Shown here: positions 10,255 to 22,129 of the stretch, in pieces | How the letters are laid out: each line of letters starts with the position of its first letter | Position numbering within the stretch: the first letter of the stretch is position 1 | From: Cavia porcellus | Lineage: Eukaryota > Chordata > Mammalia > Rodentia > Caviidae | Assembly (NCBI RefSeq): GCF_034190915.1 | Contig: NW_026947506.1 | Span: 29,455,248 to 29,519,247, forward strand | DNA length: 64,000 nucleotides | Direction: 5' to 3' | Notes under the pieces: model-generated | The model's database searches: none | Seen by the model: only the letters and a program-made list of their open reading frames with translations | What the model was told of the DNA's origin: nothing | Program-made: the position numbers and the translations under genes

Positions 10255-10935
10255 GTGAGTATTCACACTGTGCTATGTGATTTGCCATATTTTAAAGTAA
10301 CAAGTCTTTCACTTTATAAAAGTAGTCCTGATTCTTTGATTCATCAAGACTTTCTATCTTAAATAAATTTTATTATAATATTACCCTGGTATTTTATTTA
10401 AAATCAGTTCACCTAGAGAAGTAGGATTATGCCATCATTTAAGTAGAATATTGTTTTTAAAATATTTTTAGTGTCTTGAATTTCTATTTAAAATATTTTT
10501 TTAATTATTTTTTCATAATTTTTCAAATTTTTTGACAGTTGCTGAAATGTAGTTGAATTTACAATAAAATATTAACCTCCTACTATACTGAGTATTATAA
10601 CAATTAACATAATGCAGAATGACTAAGAAAAATGTCACTAGTTAAAATATAAAATTTTTTAACTTTACACTTCTAAAAATCTTTTTAAAATGAAGATGGT
10701 TAATGGATTGTTTGAGACATTTGTTTAGACTCCTTAACAGAGATGTCGGTTGCTGCTCATGTGACAGTCCCAGGCGAGGCTGTTTTCTCCTAGAACAAGA
10801 CAAACTGACCTTCAGAATCAAAGAGATTCCAGTTGCTACAGTGTATTGGTTACAGTGACCAGCTTTCAATCTCAGCTACCAGACATATAAACAAAAAACT
10901 GAAAAGCTTTCATTCAAAACTTCCAGACATATCCA
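10255..10935 (+). other. DPY19L intron, no feature seen
   Basis: AT-rich intronic sequence after the donor at 10255. No repeat was recognised with confidence and no exon-like segment seen. A 75-codon minus-strand frame at 10642-10869 has no family resemblance. Confidence 0.5.
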
Positions 10936-11632
10936 TACTTTCAAAATTAAAAGTGAATATAAACTGCTTCAAGTAATCCCAGATGTTGGAGTTAGTAACC
11001 AAAGATTGTGATGAATATATTCAAAGAATTAAGAAAAATGTCCCCAAAGAATTAAGGAAAACATGGTAATAGTGAGTGAAGAGATAGGAAATCCCAACAG
11101 AAAAATAAAAGCATCCTCCTCTCATGGGAATTCTAGAGCTGAAATAATTGAAATGAAAAATATTTAAATGTATTCAGCAACAGATTTAAACAAGAGCAAA
11201 AAAATGAATTTCAAGAGAAATCAAGAAGAAATCAATCCAAATAATGAAGGATTAAAACTACTGAAAAAAATAGCACAGACCTGTGTAAGATTATTTACTG
11301 TTCAACTCATGGAAAGTCTTAATACCAGAAGGAATAAAAAGAAAAAGTGGCAGAAAAAAGATACGTGAAAAAATGATCAAAAACTTTTTAAGACTGGTAA
11401 AAACCGTTAACTTAGCTTATCCATAAGCTCAAAAATTCCAACTAGGATAAACTCAAAGAATCTAGATTAAGGTGCATGGCAGTCAGACTAGTGAAAACAA
11501 AGAGAAGAATCTTTAAAATAACAAGAAGGGAAAAGTAGTATGTTAAACATCTGATTCGTCATCATTAATAGAAGTCAACAGACATTGGAATAATAATTCA
11601 GAGTACTAAAAACAAATCAAGAATTTTGCATT

Positions 11633-11720
11633 AAGGGGCTGGGGATTTAGCTCAGCGGCATAAGTACCTGCCTTGCAAGCACACAGTTGTGAGTTTGATC
11701 CCTAATACCAAAAAAAAAAA
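11633..11720 (+). mobile_element. ID SINE (tRNA-derived) with target-site duplication
   Basis: Body ggggctggggatttagctca followed by a cggcataag..gagtttgatccc segment matches the pol III A and B boxes of rodent ID elements, and it ends in an A-run. It is flanked by aagaattttgcatt (11619-11632) and aagaattttgtatt (11721-11734), 13 of 14 identical. It sits inside ORF1 of the ancient L1, and the L1 sequence resumes directly after it. Confidence 0.93.
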
Positions 11721-12329
11721 AAGAATTTTGTATTTAGCAAAACTATCTTTTTAAAATGAAGGTCAGTAAAGACTTTCAGATCAATCAAATGTAGTTTCTC
11801 CCCAACAGATCTAGACTGTAAATAGACTGGAAGTCCTATAGCAAGGGTGGTGAGCCTATGGCACGAGTGCCACAGCCAACTGTTATCATTGAAGGCGCTA
11901 AAAAGTTCACCATCATTGTCCTGTACCTTAGTAAGAAATGATACCAGATGGCAATTTCTCTCTGTGTGTATGTGTATGAACTTCAAATGGTGAATACGTG
12001 AACATTAATTGCACATATTAGTGCTGAAAGAATGTATCACTATCAGACCTGTACTATAAAGAGATACCAACTAGAATCTTTCACAAGGAAGGAAAGTGAC
12101 ACAGAAACATAGATAAATACGAAGACGTGAATAGTGCTGCAAATGGAACCACATGCACCAGCATTTGAAGGGGTTTTCCCTGTGTAGATCTTGGAATAGA
12201 GAGTCATCTCATTAAAGGAAAAATAAGAGTGTACTGTGGACTTTACAACATACTTAATTAAAGTGAACTACAACAATAGCATGTCTCTGGGGGAGACAGA
12301 AGTATATGACTGTGAGGTTTTTATTAAAT

Positions 12330-12715
12330 ACATACAGATGCTTCTTAACCTAGAGTAACATCCTGGTTAACCAATCTTACGATTGGTTAATGTGAGCCAA
12401 TTGGTTAATGTAAGACAGTTGGTTAATGTGAGCCAAAATTGCATTTGATACACCTGAACTACCATCCATGATAGGTTAGCCTAGACTACGTTAACCATGT
12501 TCAGTGCATTACATTAGCCCACAGTTGGTTAAATCCTCTAACATAAACCTATTTTATAGTAAAGTGTTAAATAGAGTATTTTATAGATGTGATGGAATGT
12601 AAAAAGACAAAACGCAGTATATGAACAATGCAGATGCTCCTCAACCTAAAATGAGGTTGCATTTCTGAAGCCCATTGTAAATTGAAACTGTGATAGGTAG
12701 AAAAATTATATATAT
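12330..12715. mobile_element. MER-type DNA transposon remnant (Tigger-like)
   Basis: The stretch with acacctgaactaccatcc, gttagcctagactacgttaa, cattagcccacagttgg and cctattttatagtaaagtgt resembles a common mammalian non-autonomous Tigger/pogo-type repeat, recalled rather than searched. Near its left side an 18-bp unit (ttggttaatgtgagccaa) is present three times in tandem (12383, 12401, 12419). It is inserted in the ancient L1. Confidence 0.5.
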
Positions 12716-12914
12716 CTATATATGCTATAAACCCTAAGCGATCAGTGAAATGACAAAATAATAAATTGTATCTAGTAAAGCAACAATAAAGATTAACATG
12801 GAATCATAAAATATGCTTAATCCAAAAGGCAGAAAAGATGGAAAGGCTGAATAAAGATCAAATGAGACAAGTATACCTATACCTAATAACATCAATAACC
12901 ACATTACATGAAAA

Positions 12915-13282
12915 TGGTCTTTTGTGCTAAAACATGGCCCCTCCGAGATGTTCATGTCTGAACACCTAGAACCTGCAACTGAATGAGTGCTCTTGAGATG
13001 TGAAGATTGCCTCAGTTATCCAGTTAGGAATAATAAGTACAGGGTCCTTATAACAGAGACAATAATAGAGTCAGAGATGAAGGTGATGTGACTATGAAAG
13101 CAGAATGTGGAAAAGGCAAGGAAACAGATTCCCCTGGAGCCTGCAGAATGGCCGGAGCCCTGCCAGCGTCTTGGTTTTGGACTTCTTCCTTGCAGAAATG
13201 AAAGAGAATAAATACATTTTGCTTTAAGTTGTGAACTTTGTGGTGATTTGTCACAGCAATAGGAAACTAATACAAGACAAAA
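12915..13282 (+). mobile_element. Ancient LTR (MaLR/MLT-like)
   Basis: Contains the familiar succession gggtccttataa, gcaaggaaacagattcccct, ggagcctgcagaatggc, gccctgccag, a polyadenylation signal (agagaataaatac, about 13205) and a terminal ggtgatttgtcacagcaata followed by ggaaactaatac. This is the pattern of old mammalian MaLR/ERVL-type LTRs, from recollection. It interrupts the ORF2 start of the ancient L1, whose sequence continues at about 13300. Confidence 0.6.
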
Positions 13283-14499
13283 TGTCACTAATAAAAATTA
13301 GGAAATGATATACTGCATAATAAAATAAAACAATGCAATATACTACCTTCAAGAAATGTGCTTAAAATAAATGAATAGGTTAAAAGTTAACAAATGGAAA
13401 AAGGACACAGGTTGCTACTGCTAGTCAAGAGAGAGCTGGGCTGTCTGTAATACTACAAGATAAAGTACATGTGGGTGCAAAGAATATTATCCAGGTTCAG
13501 AACAATCATTTTACAGAGAAGACGGATCTGTTTTCATCAAGAACGTGGCAACTCTAAACACTGATGCACCAGATAACATAGTTTTTAAATCAAGCAAAAG
13601 CTGATAGACTTGTAAAGGAAAAATAGACAAACTCATGATACAGTCAGAAATTTTAGCAACCCTCTCAGGAATATGCAGAATAAAATTTAACAAGAAATGT
13701 AACAAGTTTGCAGAGGACTTGAATGATACTGTCAACAAATACGAATTCATTGATATCTATAGAGCACAACACTCAAGAACATACTGTAGGTATTCTTTTC
13801 AAGTATAAATAGACTATTTACAAAGAAACACCACATCTAGGCGTAAAGGTCTCAATACCTTTTAAACGATTCACACCATACAGAGTATATCCTGTGTTGA
13901 TGATGAAAGTAAAGTAGAAATAAATAACGAAAATATATGCGGAAATTTCCCTAAATGTTTAGAGACTTTAATGACAAAGCACCACTGAAAAAAAAAAACT
14001 AAATAAATGAGATGTATCATGGTCATGGGCTAAAATAGTGAATTTTATTAGGTTGCCAGTTTCTACAAATTGATCTACAGATTCAATTCAATTGCAGTAA
14101 ATAATCCAAGCAGGTATAAAACTTGAAAAGCCAGTTCTCCAACTCATGTACAAAGTACAAAGGATTTGCAATAGCCATATCAACTTTGAAATATACAAAC
14201 AAGCTTGTATGGCTTACATTATCTGATATGAAAACTTATTATACAGCTTCAGTAGTCAAGACGGTGGTGCTTCTGGAGTCAGGATAAACAAATGAAAGAG
14301 CTCAGAAAAAGTGCATAAGGACAACAAAAATAAATCATGCATCCATACTAACAACTGTACACAAATCTTTGCAACAGCTCATTTCTGCAATAGAAGAAAG
14401 TTGGAAGCAACCTAAATATCTAAATGTTGAACCTATATTTTTTTGAGATGATACTTTAAAATCTTCAATTTGTTGAATAAGTTAGTCTGAAAGTCTCAG

Positions 14500-16960
14500 A
14501 GATACTTTCTGGTTTATGCAGTTATTCCAAATATGAGGGCATTTTTCTTTTTTCATTTTATGAAAAGCAATTTCAAAACAATAATAGGAAAATAACAATA
14601 ATTAATACATCACATATTGTTATCTTCAAAGTACTTACTTAGAGTATAAGATATGGGCATTAAAAATTCTCCAAATGATGTTAGCCCAAACCTTTCTTTT
14701 CAGTGACTTAAGAGTACTAGTAGTATAACTAACTTGTATCTTTTTCCTTTTCCCTTCCTTCCTTCTCCCATTCCCTAGTTCCTCTTTCTTTTGAACAATC
14801 TCTTCCCATTTCACAATATCTGTTGTACATTTTGGAACTCATTTACTCTTTCAGTTTCTCATACCAGGGAGACAATATTATATTTATTAATGCAAGTCTG
14901 ATTTCTTTCACTTCTGAGTATGATTTTAAGTTTATGCTGCTTTATGGCTGAGTAGCACTCCATTATATAAAAACATTTTTTAATCCATTCCTCAGTTGAT
15001 GAGCATTTGGGTTGTTTCCTAGATTTAGCTATTACAAATTGGGCTGCTCTAAACATGGATGCACATGTATCACTTGATAGAATGCTTTTAATTCTTCCAG
15101 GAATATACCTGGAAGGGGAATAGTTGGTTAAATGGGACTTCTAATCCTAGTTTGTTTGTTTGTTTGTTTGTTAATCCTAGTTTTTTGAAGAATCTTCATA
15201 CTTATTTCCACAGTGTTACACCAGTCTACACTCCCATCAACACTGGGGAAGGGTTCCTTTTTCCCCACACCCCCTCCAGCATTTGTTGTTGATTTCTTGA
15301 TGATAGCCATTCTTTTTGGAGTGAGATGGAATCTCAGTGTTGTTTTAATTTGCATCCCTCAAATGACCACTTTTTTATATATTTATTTGCCATTTGTATT
15401 TCATCTGAGAAGTATGTATTCATCTCAGATGCCCATTTTTTAATTGAGTCTTTGAGTTGAGGGAATGTGATTTTTTTCAGTTCTGTATGTGTTCTAAATA
15501 TCATTTGTCTGATGGACAACTGGCTAAAAGTTTCTGGCACTCTGTGGGTTATCTTTTCACTTTGTTGCTGATTTCTTTGGTTGTTAAAAAGCTTTTTAAT
15601 AAGATGAGATACCAGTTGATTCTTTGTAGTATTTCCTGTGTGATCTGGGTTTTGAGCACAAAGTCTCTGCCTCCACCTATGTCTTCAAGATTTCCACCTA
15701 CCTTCTCTTCCAGTAGATTTAGTGTTTCTGTTTCAATATTTAAATCTTTGATCCATTTAGACTTTAGTGCATGGTGGTAGACATGGCTCTAGTTTTAGTC
15801 TTGGACATGTGCAGAAAGCCAGTTTTTCCAGGACCATTTGTTAAAGAGGCTATCTTTCTTCCAGTGAAGATATTTGGCCCCCTTGTCAAAGATAAGGTGG
15901 CTGAGTGTGTTTACAGTTGTTTCTGCATCTTTTAATCTGTTTCACTGATCCTCAGGTCTCTTTTTTTTCCTAGTATCATACTGATTGTATCACAGTAGCT
16001 TTGTAGTAAATTTAAAATTAGAGATTGTGATGCCCCCTGCCTTGCTTTTGTTGCACAGAATTGCTTTTGCTATTCTAGGTTTCTTCTATTTCCAAATGAA
16101 GTTTTAAGAATATTTCTGTAGTTCTGTTAGGCATACTAATAGGATTTTAATTGGATTGCATTAAATCTGTATAACAATTTTGGGAATATGGCCATTTTCA
16201 TTGGTTCTTCCTATCTATAAGCAAGGGTTATCTTCCATTTTCTGATATACTCTTCAATCTCCTTTTAATACAGTAGTGTAATTTTCAGTGTATATATCTT
16301 TTACTTCCTTTGTTATATTTATTCCTAAGTATTTCACTTTTTGGATGCTATTGTGAAGGGTGTAGCTTCCCTAATTTATACCAAACTCTCAGTGAATTTG
16401 GTTTTTGTGTACAGGAGTGCTATTGATTTTTTGAGTGTATCTTGCTACACTACTAAATTTGGTTATAAAATTACGAGTCTTTTGGTGGAGTTTCTGAATT
16501 TTTCTACATAGAGTATCATATCATCCACAAATAACAATACCTTCTTCCTTTTCTGTTCTTATTTCTTTTTGTTGTCTAACTACTGTCTCTAATGTTTTCA
16601 GAACTATTTTGAATAAGAGTGGTGATAATGAATAGCCTTGTCTTGTTCCTTAGAGTAAAAGCTTTTAGTCTTTGTCCATTTAGTATAATGGTTTGTTTGT
16701 CATATATGACTTTTTATGAGATTGAAATAAAGGTCATCTATTCAGTTTTCTGAAGGCTTTTTGTCATGAATGGGTGTTGGACTTTGTCAGTTGCTTTTTC
16801 TGTGTCCGTTGAGATGATCGCGTGATTTTTGCCTTTGGCTCTGTTAATATAGAGTATTATATTTCTTGATTTGTGTGTGTTGAACCATCCCTTCATCCCT
16901 GGGATAAACCTTACTTGATCATGATATATAATCTTGATGATTTGTTGCATTCTCTTTGCT
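14500..16960 (-). mobile_element. 5'-truncated L1 (L1 copy 3)
   Basis: Minus-strand L1 with 3'UTR (about 14500-14860), ORF2 C-terminal part (frames at 15056-14859, 15540-15334, 15355-15128) and reverse transcriptase (frame 16950-16738, with [14 protein letters not shown]). Homology to the 0.45-6.7 kb L1 stops at about 16960, inside the reverse transcriptase, so the insertion is 5' truncated. It is much more degraded than copy 1, with frequent indels. It contains a small gttt repeat at 15150-15171. Its truncated end lies about 40 bp from the acceptor of the DPY19L terminal exon. Confidence 0.88.
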
Positions 16961-17003
16961 CATGGATTTTTCATATGGATATTTTTACATCATTTCTTCT
17001 CAG

Positions 17004-17181
17004 GCCAGGTTGCAGTATGCTGGAAATCTGGGACTTGGAAGATCCTTCTAATGCAGCCAGCCCCTCCCTGTGCAGCAGCCTGCTCCAGGACGAAAGGCCA
17101 TACTTCACCACCATGTTTTATAATGCCATGTATAGAGTTTTGAAGGTTAATCGGGAAGTAGACTATATCAAAGTCTTGTGA
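17004..17181 (+). CDS. Dpy19l2: DPY19-like C-mannosyltransferase, terminal coding exon
   Basis: After the acceptor catttcttctcag (AG at 17002-17003) the frame continues from the 10129-10254 exon as PGCSMLEIWDLEDPSNA, SLCSSLLQDERPYFTTMFYN, AMYRVLKVN and a tail REVDYIKVL before TGA at 17179-17181. The block W-D-x-E-D-P-x-N-A ... PYFTT.F.N..Y.VL is the conserved C-terminus of DPY19L proteins. The reading frame is intact over both exons and both splice junctions are canonical, which argues for a working gene rather than a pseudogene. The last nine residues after VLKVN may be a lineage-specific extension. The longer plus-strand frame that starts at 16873 is only L1/intron sequence read through the acceptor. 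Paralogue assignment (DPY19L2 versus DPY19L1) is less certain than family assignment. Confidence 0.85.
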
Positions 17182-17855
17182 TTCAAAGAAGGTGGTGCAA
17201 AGAAAGCATCAAGTATACATACAACATTCATTATAATCACAAGCTTTAATAGGAGATGTTTAAAATAATGAAACACTAAGTATGCTTAGTTTTTCTGATC
17301 ACAACCAACAAATTAATTGTTCTCCATTGAATGTCAGTCTTATTAAGCTAATCACATGGGTTGTTTTACTAGTGCTCAGGAAAGATCTTTTATAATTTCT
17401 AATAAGTTCTTGAAAATCACTTTGAATTAAAGTATTTTTTAAAACAGCTTGTTTTATAATGTTTTGAGTCTCTAGAAATTTACTTACCCAACCAGTTAAG
17501 TATTTTCTCCTGATTAGTTCTCAGCCTAAGTTCAACAGATACTAACCTCTAGAATCTAGGGGGTTTTCTCTTAACATGCAGGTACAATGAAAATTGTTAC
17601 AGCATACAACCAGATTTGGTGCTTAAACATAATAAGAAAGGAACTTCCACTTAGATTTTTCAAATGAAATTACCAGATGTTAAATTTTGAATGAAGCAAC
17701 TGTCTTTCCCTCTTAATGGCCGGTTGGTCTTAATGACCTTTTGGACAGAGCCACCATCTTTTGTAATACACATCTATAAGTCTTTATGTTTCATTTTAGA
17801 TGAGGTCATGATTTATAAACACTTTCGCCTAATAAAACCTACCCAACAATAATGC
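17182..17855 (+). other. Dpy19l2: Probable 3'UTR of the DPY19-like gene
   Basis: Follows the TGA at 17179. The first good polyadenylation hexamer is AATAAA at 17831-17836 (cctaataaaacc), with a GT-rich stretch at 17864-17880 that could be the downstream element. This gives a 3'UTR of about 0.67 kb. The end point is inferred. Confidence 0.55.
17831..17836 (+). terminator. Polyadenylation signal AATAAA
   Basis: Canonical hexamer 650 bp after the DPY19L stop codon, followed within 40 bp by a GT-rich stretch (tggtgagtagttgtcg). Confidence 0.55.
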
Positions 17856-18136
17856 TTTGAAAAATGGTGAGTAGTTGTCGTAAAGATGTAGTAGCCAAAT
17901 ACGAGTTGCACTTACTCTTTTACTCTGCTTAGTAAATACAAAATTTGCTGAATCTGTAGTTTTTTAATGTGCATCTAATCTGAGTTAGTCATCTTCAAGC
18001 TTTTATACATATACTTCCTTTATATTCTTCACTTTCTATACTAAGGATAACAAAATGCTTTAATTCCACTTACAGTAGACAGGCAATCATATACCTCAAA
18101 AACCCAGTAAAGTTTTTTTTCAGACTTCATAGTTGT

Positions 18137-18232
18137 AGGAGGCTGGGGATTTAGCTCAATGGCCTAAGTGCCTGCCTGGCAAGCATGAGGTCATGAGTTT
18201 GATCCCCAGAACCACCAAAAAAAAAAAAAAAC
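18137..18232 (+). mobile_element. ID SINE with target-site duplication
   Basis: ggctggggatttagctca body, gagtttgatcccc B box and an A-run. It is flanked by acttcatagttgt (18124-18136) and actttatagttgt (18233-18245), 12 of 13 identical. It lies downstream of the DPY19L 3'UTR. Confidence 0.92.
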
Positions 18233-18249
18233 ACTTTATAGTTGTGAAA

Positions 18250-19540
18250 TATTTTAATATAGAATAAAAAACAGCTATGAAATACATTTTATTTTAGCAT
18301 TTTCAAATACTTTGTTTTGCTGTAAGTGTGAAGCAGAGAAAAACAACACCTAACATTCATAAAATTAGAGAAACATTTTTGCGTGATGTTCTCATACAGA
18401 ATATTTTAAGAAGTTGGCAGAATTCAACAACAAAAAAGGAATGAGCTGTATATCTAATAAACTGTTCCATATACATATAATGGTGTCGTAAGGATATTTA
18501 TTATTTTTCTGTATTATGTAGTTGCTCTGAAAGGTCCTTTATGTTTTCTTTTTCAACTTTCACAAGCACACATTTTGAAATCAACCTCTGATACAAAAGG
18601 GAAAATCATAGGCCGCTGGACATTTTACCCAGATTAACATTGGCAGTGATCTCTGTTACCAGTTTAAGAGAGTTCTGCACCATCTGTCTGGAAGGCAGGA
18701 CTGTGTTGGAAGTAGTTTGAGTGTAACGAGATACAGCAGGCCTGCATCCTGGCTCTTCGGATTAGTTGCATCTCCTGCCATCCGTTCACATGGTATTTAT
18801 TCACTATTTACTGTATGCCATGGGCTGCACTAAGCTCTTAGTCATGGTAGTCACTCCAAGAGCTTCAGTTTCTCAGAACTCGTGCTGTGTACCTGTCAAA
18901 GTCATTATGCAGATCAGTGAAATACCTTGTCCAAGTGCTTGGCATGTATAGACCGAGCAAGTATTACTTCCTTCTCCTCCCTGACCCACTAAATAATCAT
19001 TGCAGTAATATTGGATTACAGTCAGATCATCTCAGGATTCCAAGTAGAGCTAGCATTATTTGGTGTCAGTGCTGCACTTCAGTTCATATATATATATAAA
19101 TTATTAGTTTGTTGTCTGCATATTTTTATTCTTTTGAAATATGGAGACTGGGCGTGAATGTGTGGGTTGTGTGATTGGGCCATTTCCCCATGCAAGGGAA
19201 TGTTCTGCGTTAGATTCTTGCATTCCTGTACTTGTACACTTATCTGAAAGTGTGGCTAGGAGTGAGCTGCACACAGCCCAGTGCCGCCCCTCATCCCACT
19301 GCCAGGAGTTTACAGCACCTCAACAAGGAACTGTTTCTAATTTTAATTCTAAGTTTAAAATTATGTATTTATACTATACTGTCTGTTATACAAGCAGTAT
19401 GAACTTGTCATTGAAAGTTATGAGAAAGTTGAAAGAAGACTGTTAACATGATTTTCTTTCAATCTTTTAACTGTACATCATTTGGTTTTCTTTCTTTTTG
19501 TATATCTTCAACCTTTTTTATTTTCATTTTGAAGCAAGGT
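18250..19540. other. Intergenic, no gene seen
   Basis: No coding signal. The segment 18795-18960 (tttattcactatttactgta followed by tgccatgggctgcactaag) looks like an old L2/MIR-type 3' end. A short AT dinucleotide run lies at 19087-19098. Frames at 18766, 18887 and 19141 carry no recognisable domain. Confidence 0.45.
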
Positions 19541-19549
19541 CTTGCCAAG

Positions 19550-21210
19550 TTGCTAAATTGCATAGAATAGTTGAAAAATGGAAATACCTCAAAAAATGAT
19601 TAAGATACCCCACACACACTCACAGACACCACACAGGGGTGATAACACCAGAGCTGTGACCTCCTAGGAAGATAGTGTCTTCTCAGATCCTTCAAACGGA
19701 CTGCCTGAGGCTCCTCTAGCAGATACCTCACTCTCTGGAAGCAGATCCTTGGGGTTTTCTGCATTTCTCCCTTTGCATCAGATTTTCTTGGAAGCAGATC
19801 CTGCAGCATGAATATTCTTCACTGATGAACGCCTTTGGGTGTTGGAGTCTGTGTTTTCACACTTTTTAAGCAACTTGTTGAGATCTGCAGTAGCTTCTGC
19901 TAAACCCTTCACTGTGAATTTTATTGGGGGTTCTTTTTCTTCTTCGGTTTACTTTTCTTGTTCCTTTTGTTCAGCCATGCATTCCTGGTCCAGTCCAACA
20001 ACAACTCATTAGCTCTTCAGGACTCGTTCCAGGAACTCCTCTGTGGTGGCCTTATCCCCAGCCAGGTTAAGATGTGTCAGTCACAGCCACAGCCTTGTTG
20101 ATTTCTGCAGCCTCCTCCTCCTCGGCAAATCCCTTAAAGTCATCTGTGAACCTCTGGAGTGTGTTCTTCCAGATGCCATTTTTATGCTCCTAAGTGAGAT
20201 CACCTCAGACCCAAGCAAGATCTTGGATGCAGTCCTACACACTAATTCTTCCAGACTGCATCTGTGTCTTCTTATTGTCCTTGCTGGTTGCAGCACTGGC
20301 TTGAGCAGGAATCCTCCTCTGGCGGCAGACCTCAGAAGCTTCTATAGTACTATAATCCATCAGCTGGGTCAAAAAGACAGTTTAATATTGAAGATCATTA
20401 TCAACAAGATCTGGAAAGGTATTTTATTCTCCATGCAGCAATTCTCTGCTTTGCTGGCTAAGCAGTTCAGCAGGGCATCTTAGAGAAAAGTATGGTGGCC
20501 CCTGACTCCTTGCTGCTCCTATAGGACCCTAGCAGTGTGTGCTTGTTGACAGACACGATAGCTCTGGGGTCCTCACAATGCTGGATTACAAAAGGCTTCA
20601 AAGCACAGCCTGCAGCATTGCTCCAGCAAGGCCGTCATCCTGTCATTGAAAGTCCTGAAACCTGTATCTGACTCAGCCTCCTGGTAGATGAAAGCCCTTT
20701 CAGGAATCCCTTTCTCCTACAGAAGTACTCATCCACATGAAAGCTCAGCTCTGGCTGCAAGTTTCCTCCACCATCCACTTACCTAGACTTTCTGAAAATT
20801 CTTCAGCTGTCTTCATATCAGCCCTCAGTGAGTCACCACTGACTTTCATATTATGTAATGAAACATAATGGAGGAGAAGGATGCTGGAGAAAGCGCATTG
20901 TTTTACAGGAATACTTCTTTATATAAGTAAAAGGAGTACATCTAACAAAAAGTATAGTACAGTAAATAAGCAGTACTAGCCATTCATTGTTGCCATGTAT
21001 CATCTACTAGACCTAATTATATGTGATCTTTTAAGTGGATAGCACTGTAGATTTGTTGACACGAAAGCATCCCTGTGAACTTATATGCTGCAGTATCACG
21101 GCAGGTCCAGTGTCAGCAGGTGGCAAGGGATTTTGCAGCTCCGTTAGACACACTGTGTGTAAAACTGTAATGCATGTTGTAAAGATTTTTTTAACTTTAA
21201 AATTATTTCC
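19550..21210 (-). pseudogene. Fossil Tigger (pogo/Tc1-mariner) transposase and element
   Basis: Read on the minus strand from about 20860, a protein close to Tigger-type transposases can be followed through stops and shifts. It has ADMKTAEEFSESLGKWMVEE, FHVDEYF in place of the usual N-V-D-E-T block, NAAG then LKPFVIQHCEDPRAI, a later W-K segment, ANELLLDQECMAEQKEQE and the C-terminal KEPPIKFTVKGLAEATADLN with KKCENTDSNTQR. Pogo-type transposases cut and paste DNA with a DDE domain. To the right (20930-21200) non-coding sequence resembles a Tigger terminal region (agtatagtacagtaaataag, ttttgcagctccgtta). No full frame remains. Domesticated relatives (TIGD genes) keep an open frame; this copy does not. 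Confidence 0.78.
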
Positions 21211-21489
21211 ATGTGATATTCTCTACAGTTCAATTTCAGTGAAAGATTGTGAACAACCTAAAAACTTTTAGGGCAGTCAACCTTAAATTACCTTTGCAGA
21301 AAGTTTGAGTTCATCACCAAAAGTTAGTGTGTGTGTGTGCATGTGCATATGAGAGAGAGAGCTCATTTCACAGCACTCATTCTTGTTGGTTAACCATAGT
21401 AAAACAGTCTTTGCCAATTTGTGAGGCCCACTATGACCCCCTAATTTTATGTCCAGTGAAAACTCAGCATTTTCTTATTCTTTAGATAG

Positions 21490-21862
21490 TGTTCCTTAGT
21501 CACTTTTCTCATTGCTAGAACAAAACACCTAATAGCCATGGCATAAAGGAGGAGACGTTTATTTTGACTCCGGTTGAGAAGTTTTAGGGTGGCTCAGGAG
21601 GCTCAAACACAGAAGCAGCTGGCAGAGAGTCCTGGGTGGAGAAGAGCTGCTTCTTAGGCCTCGGAGATCTGAGATCAGGAAGCAGAGAGAGGAGCAGCAC
21701 CCTCCCAGGCCACACCCCCTGGGCACACCTCTTCCAGGCAGGGCCCACCCAACAGCTAGGAACTCATCAGTGGACACTTGCACTAGTGAGTACAGTACTC
21801 TCAAGATCCAGCCTTCTTCCAACACATGAGACTCTGGGGAAATATAGATCTAAACCGTAACA
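21490..21862 (+). mobile_element. URR1-like hAT DNA transposon
   Basis: Starts ccttagtcacttttctcatt with gctagaacaaaacacct, includes gtttattttgactccgg, the ggccacaccccctgg block, and ends ccttcttccaacacatgaga then aaccgtaac. This order matches the ubiquitous rodent repeat URR1 as I recall it. Two further copies lie at 29.77 and 36.28 kb, and the three share the opening ctcattgct.(n)acaaaataccT-type sequence. Confidence 0.65.
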
Positions 21863-22129
21863 GAAAGGGAGAGCTTCTGTGGAGCTCTGTATGTGATCGT
21901 AGTCTTTGATAAACCCATAGATTCTCCTCAAAATAGATAGGGGCACAGGGTTAGAAAAAAACATTATTCTCTCTTGGTTAAATTTTTTTAACCATGAGAA
22001 ATGTGACAAAACATTTTTGGAATGTAAAAGCAGGTGTATCATTTCATATACAAAACCCAGGTTAAGATGGACAGTTGAGAATTTAAATGAGAAAGGTAGA
22101 ACTTTGAAAGTTTTAGATGACAATAGGGT

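Larger units (their letters stand above)
10940..14450 (+). mobile_element. Ancient L1 (L1M-type), nested with later insertions
   Basis: Old, heavily mutated plus-strand L1. Recognisable blocks by position are: ORF1 coiled-coil and RNA-binding region at 10980-11630 (caactaggataaactcaaag), ORF1 end at 11735-11830 (agcaaaactatctttttaaa), ORF1/ORF2 junction near 12050-12180, start of ORF2 at about 12870-12915 (atcaataaccacattacat), endonuclease at 13330-13990 (agacaaactcatgatacag), reverse transcriptase/C-terminal parts at 14080-14330 and a last block near 14390-14430. It is split by an ID (11633), a MER-type DNA element (12330) and an LTR (12915). No frame survives. It lies in the last DPY19L intron. 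Confidence 0.75.

Noticed and set aside
11633..11720. tRNA gene
   Set aside because: The A and B boxes belong to an ID SINE with an A-tail and target-site duplication, not to a foldable tRNA; the same applies to the other ID copies.
16873..17181. Single 102-codon plus-strand ORF
   Set aside because: Its first part is antisense L1 and intron; only the part after the acceptor at 17003 is the real DPY19L exon.
20043..20483. 146-codon plus-strand ORF
   Set aside because: It is antisense to the Tigger transposase relic.
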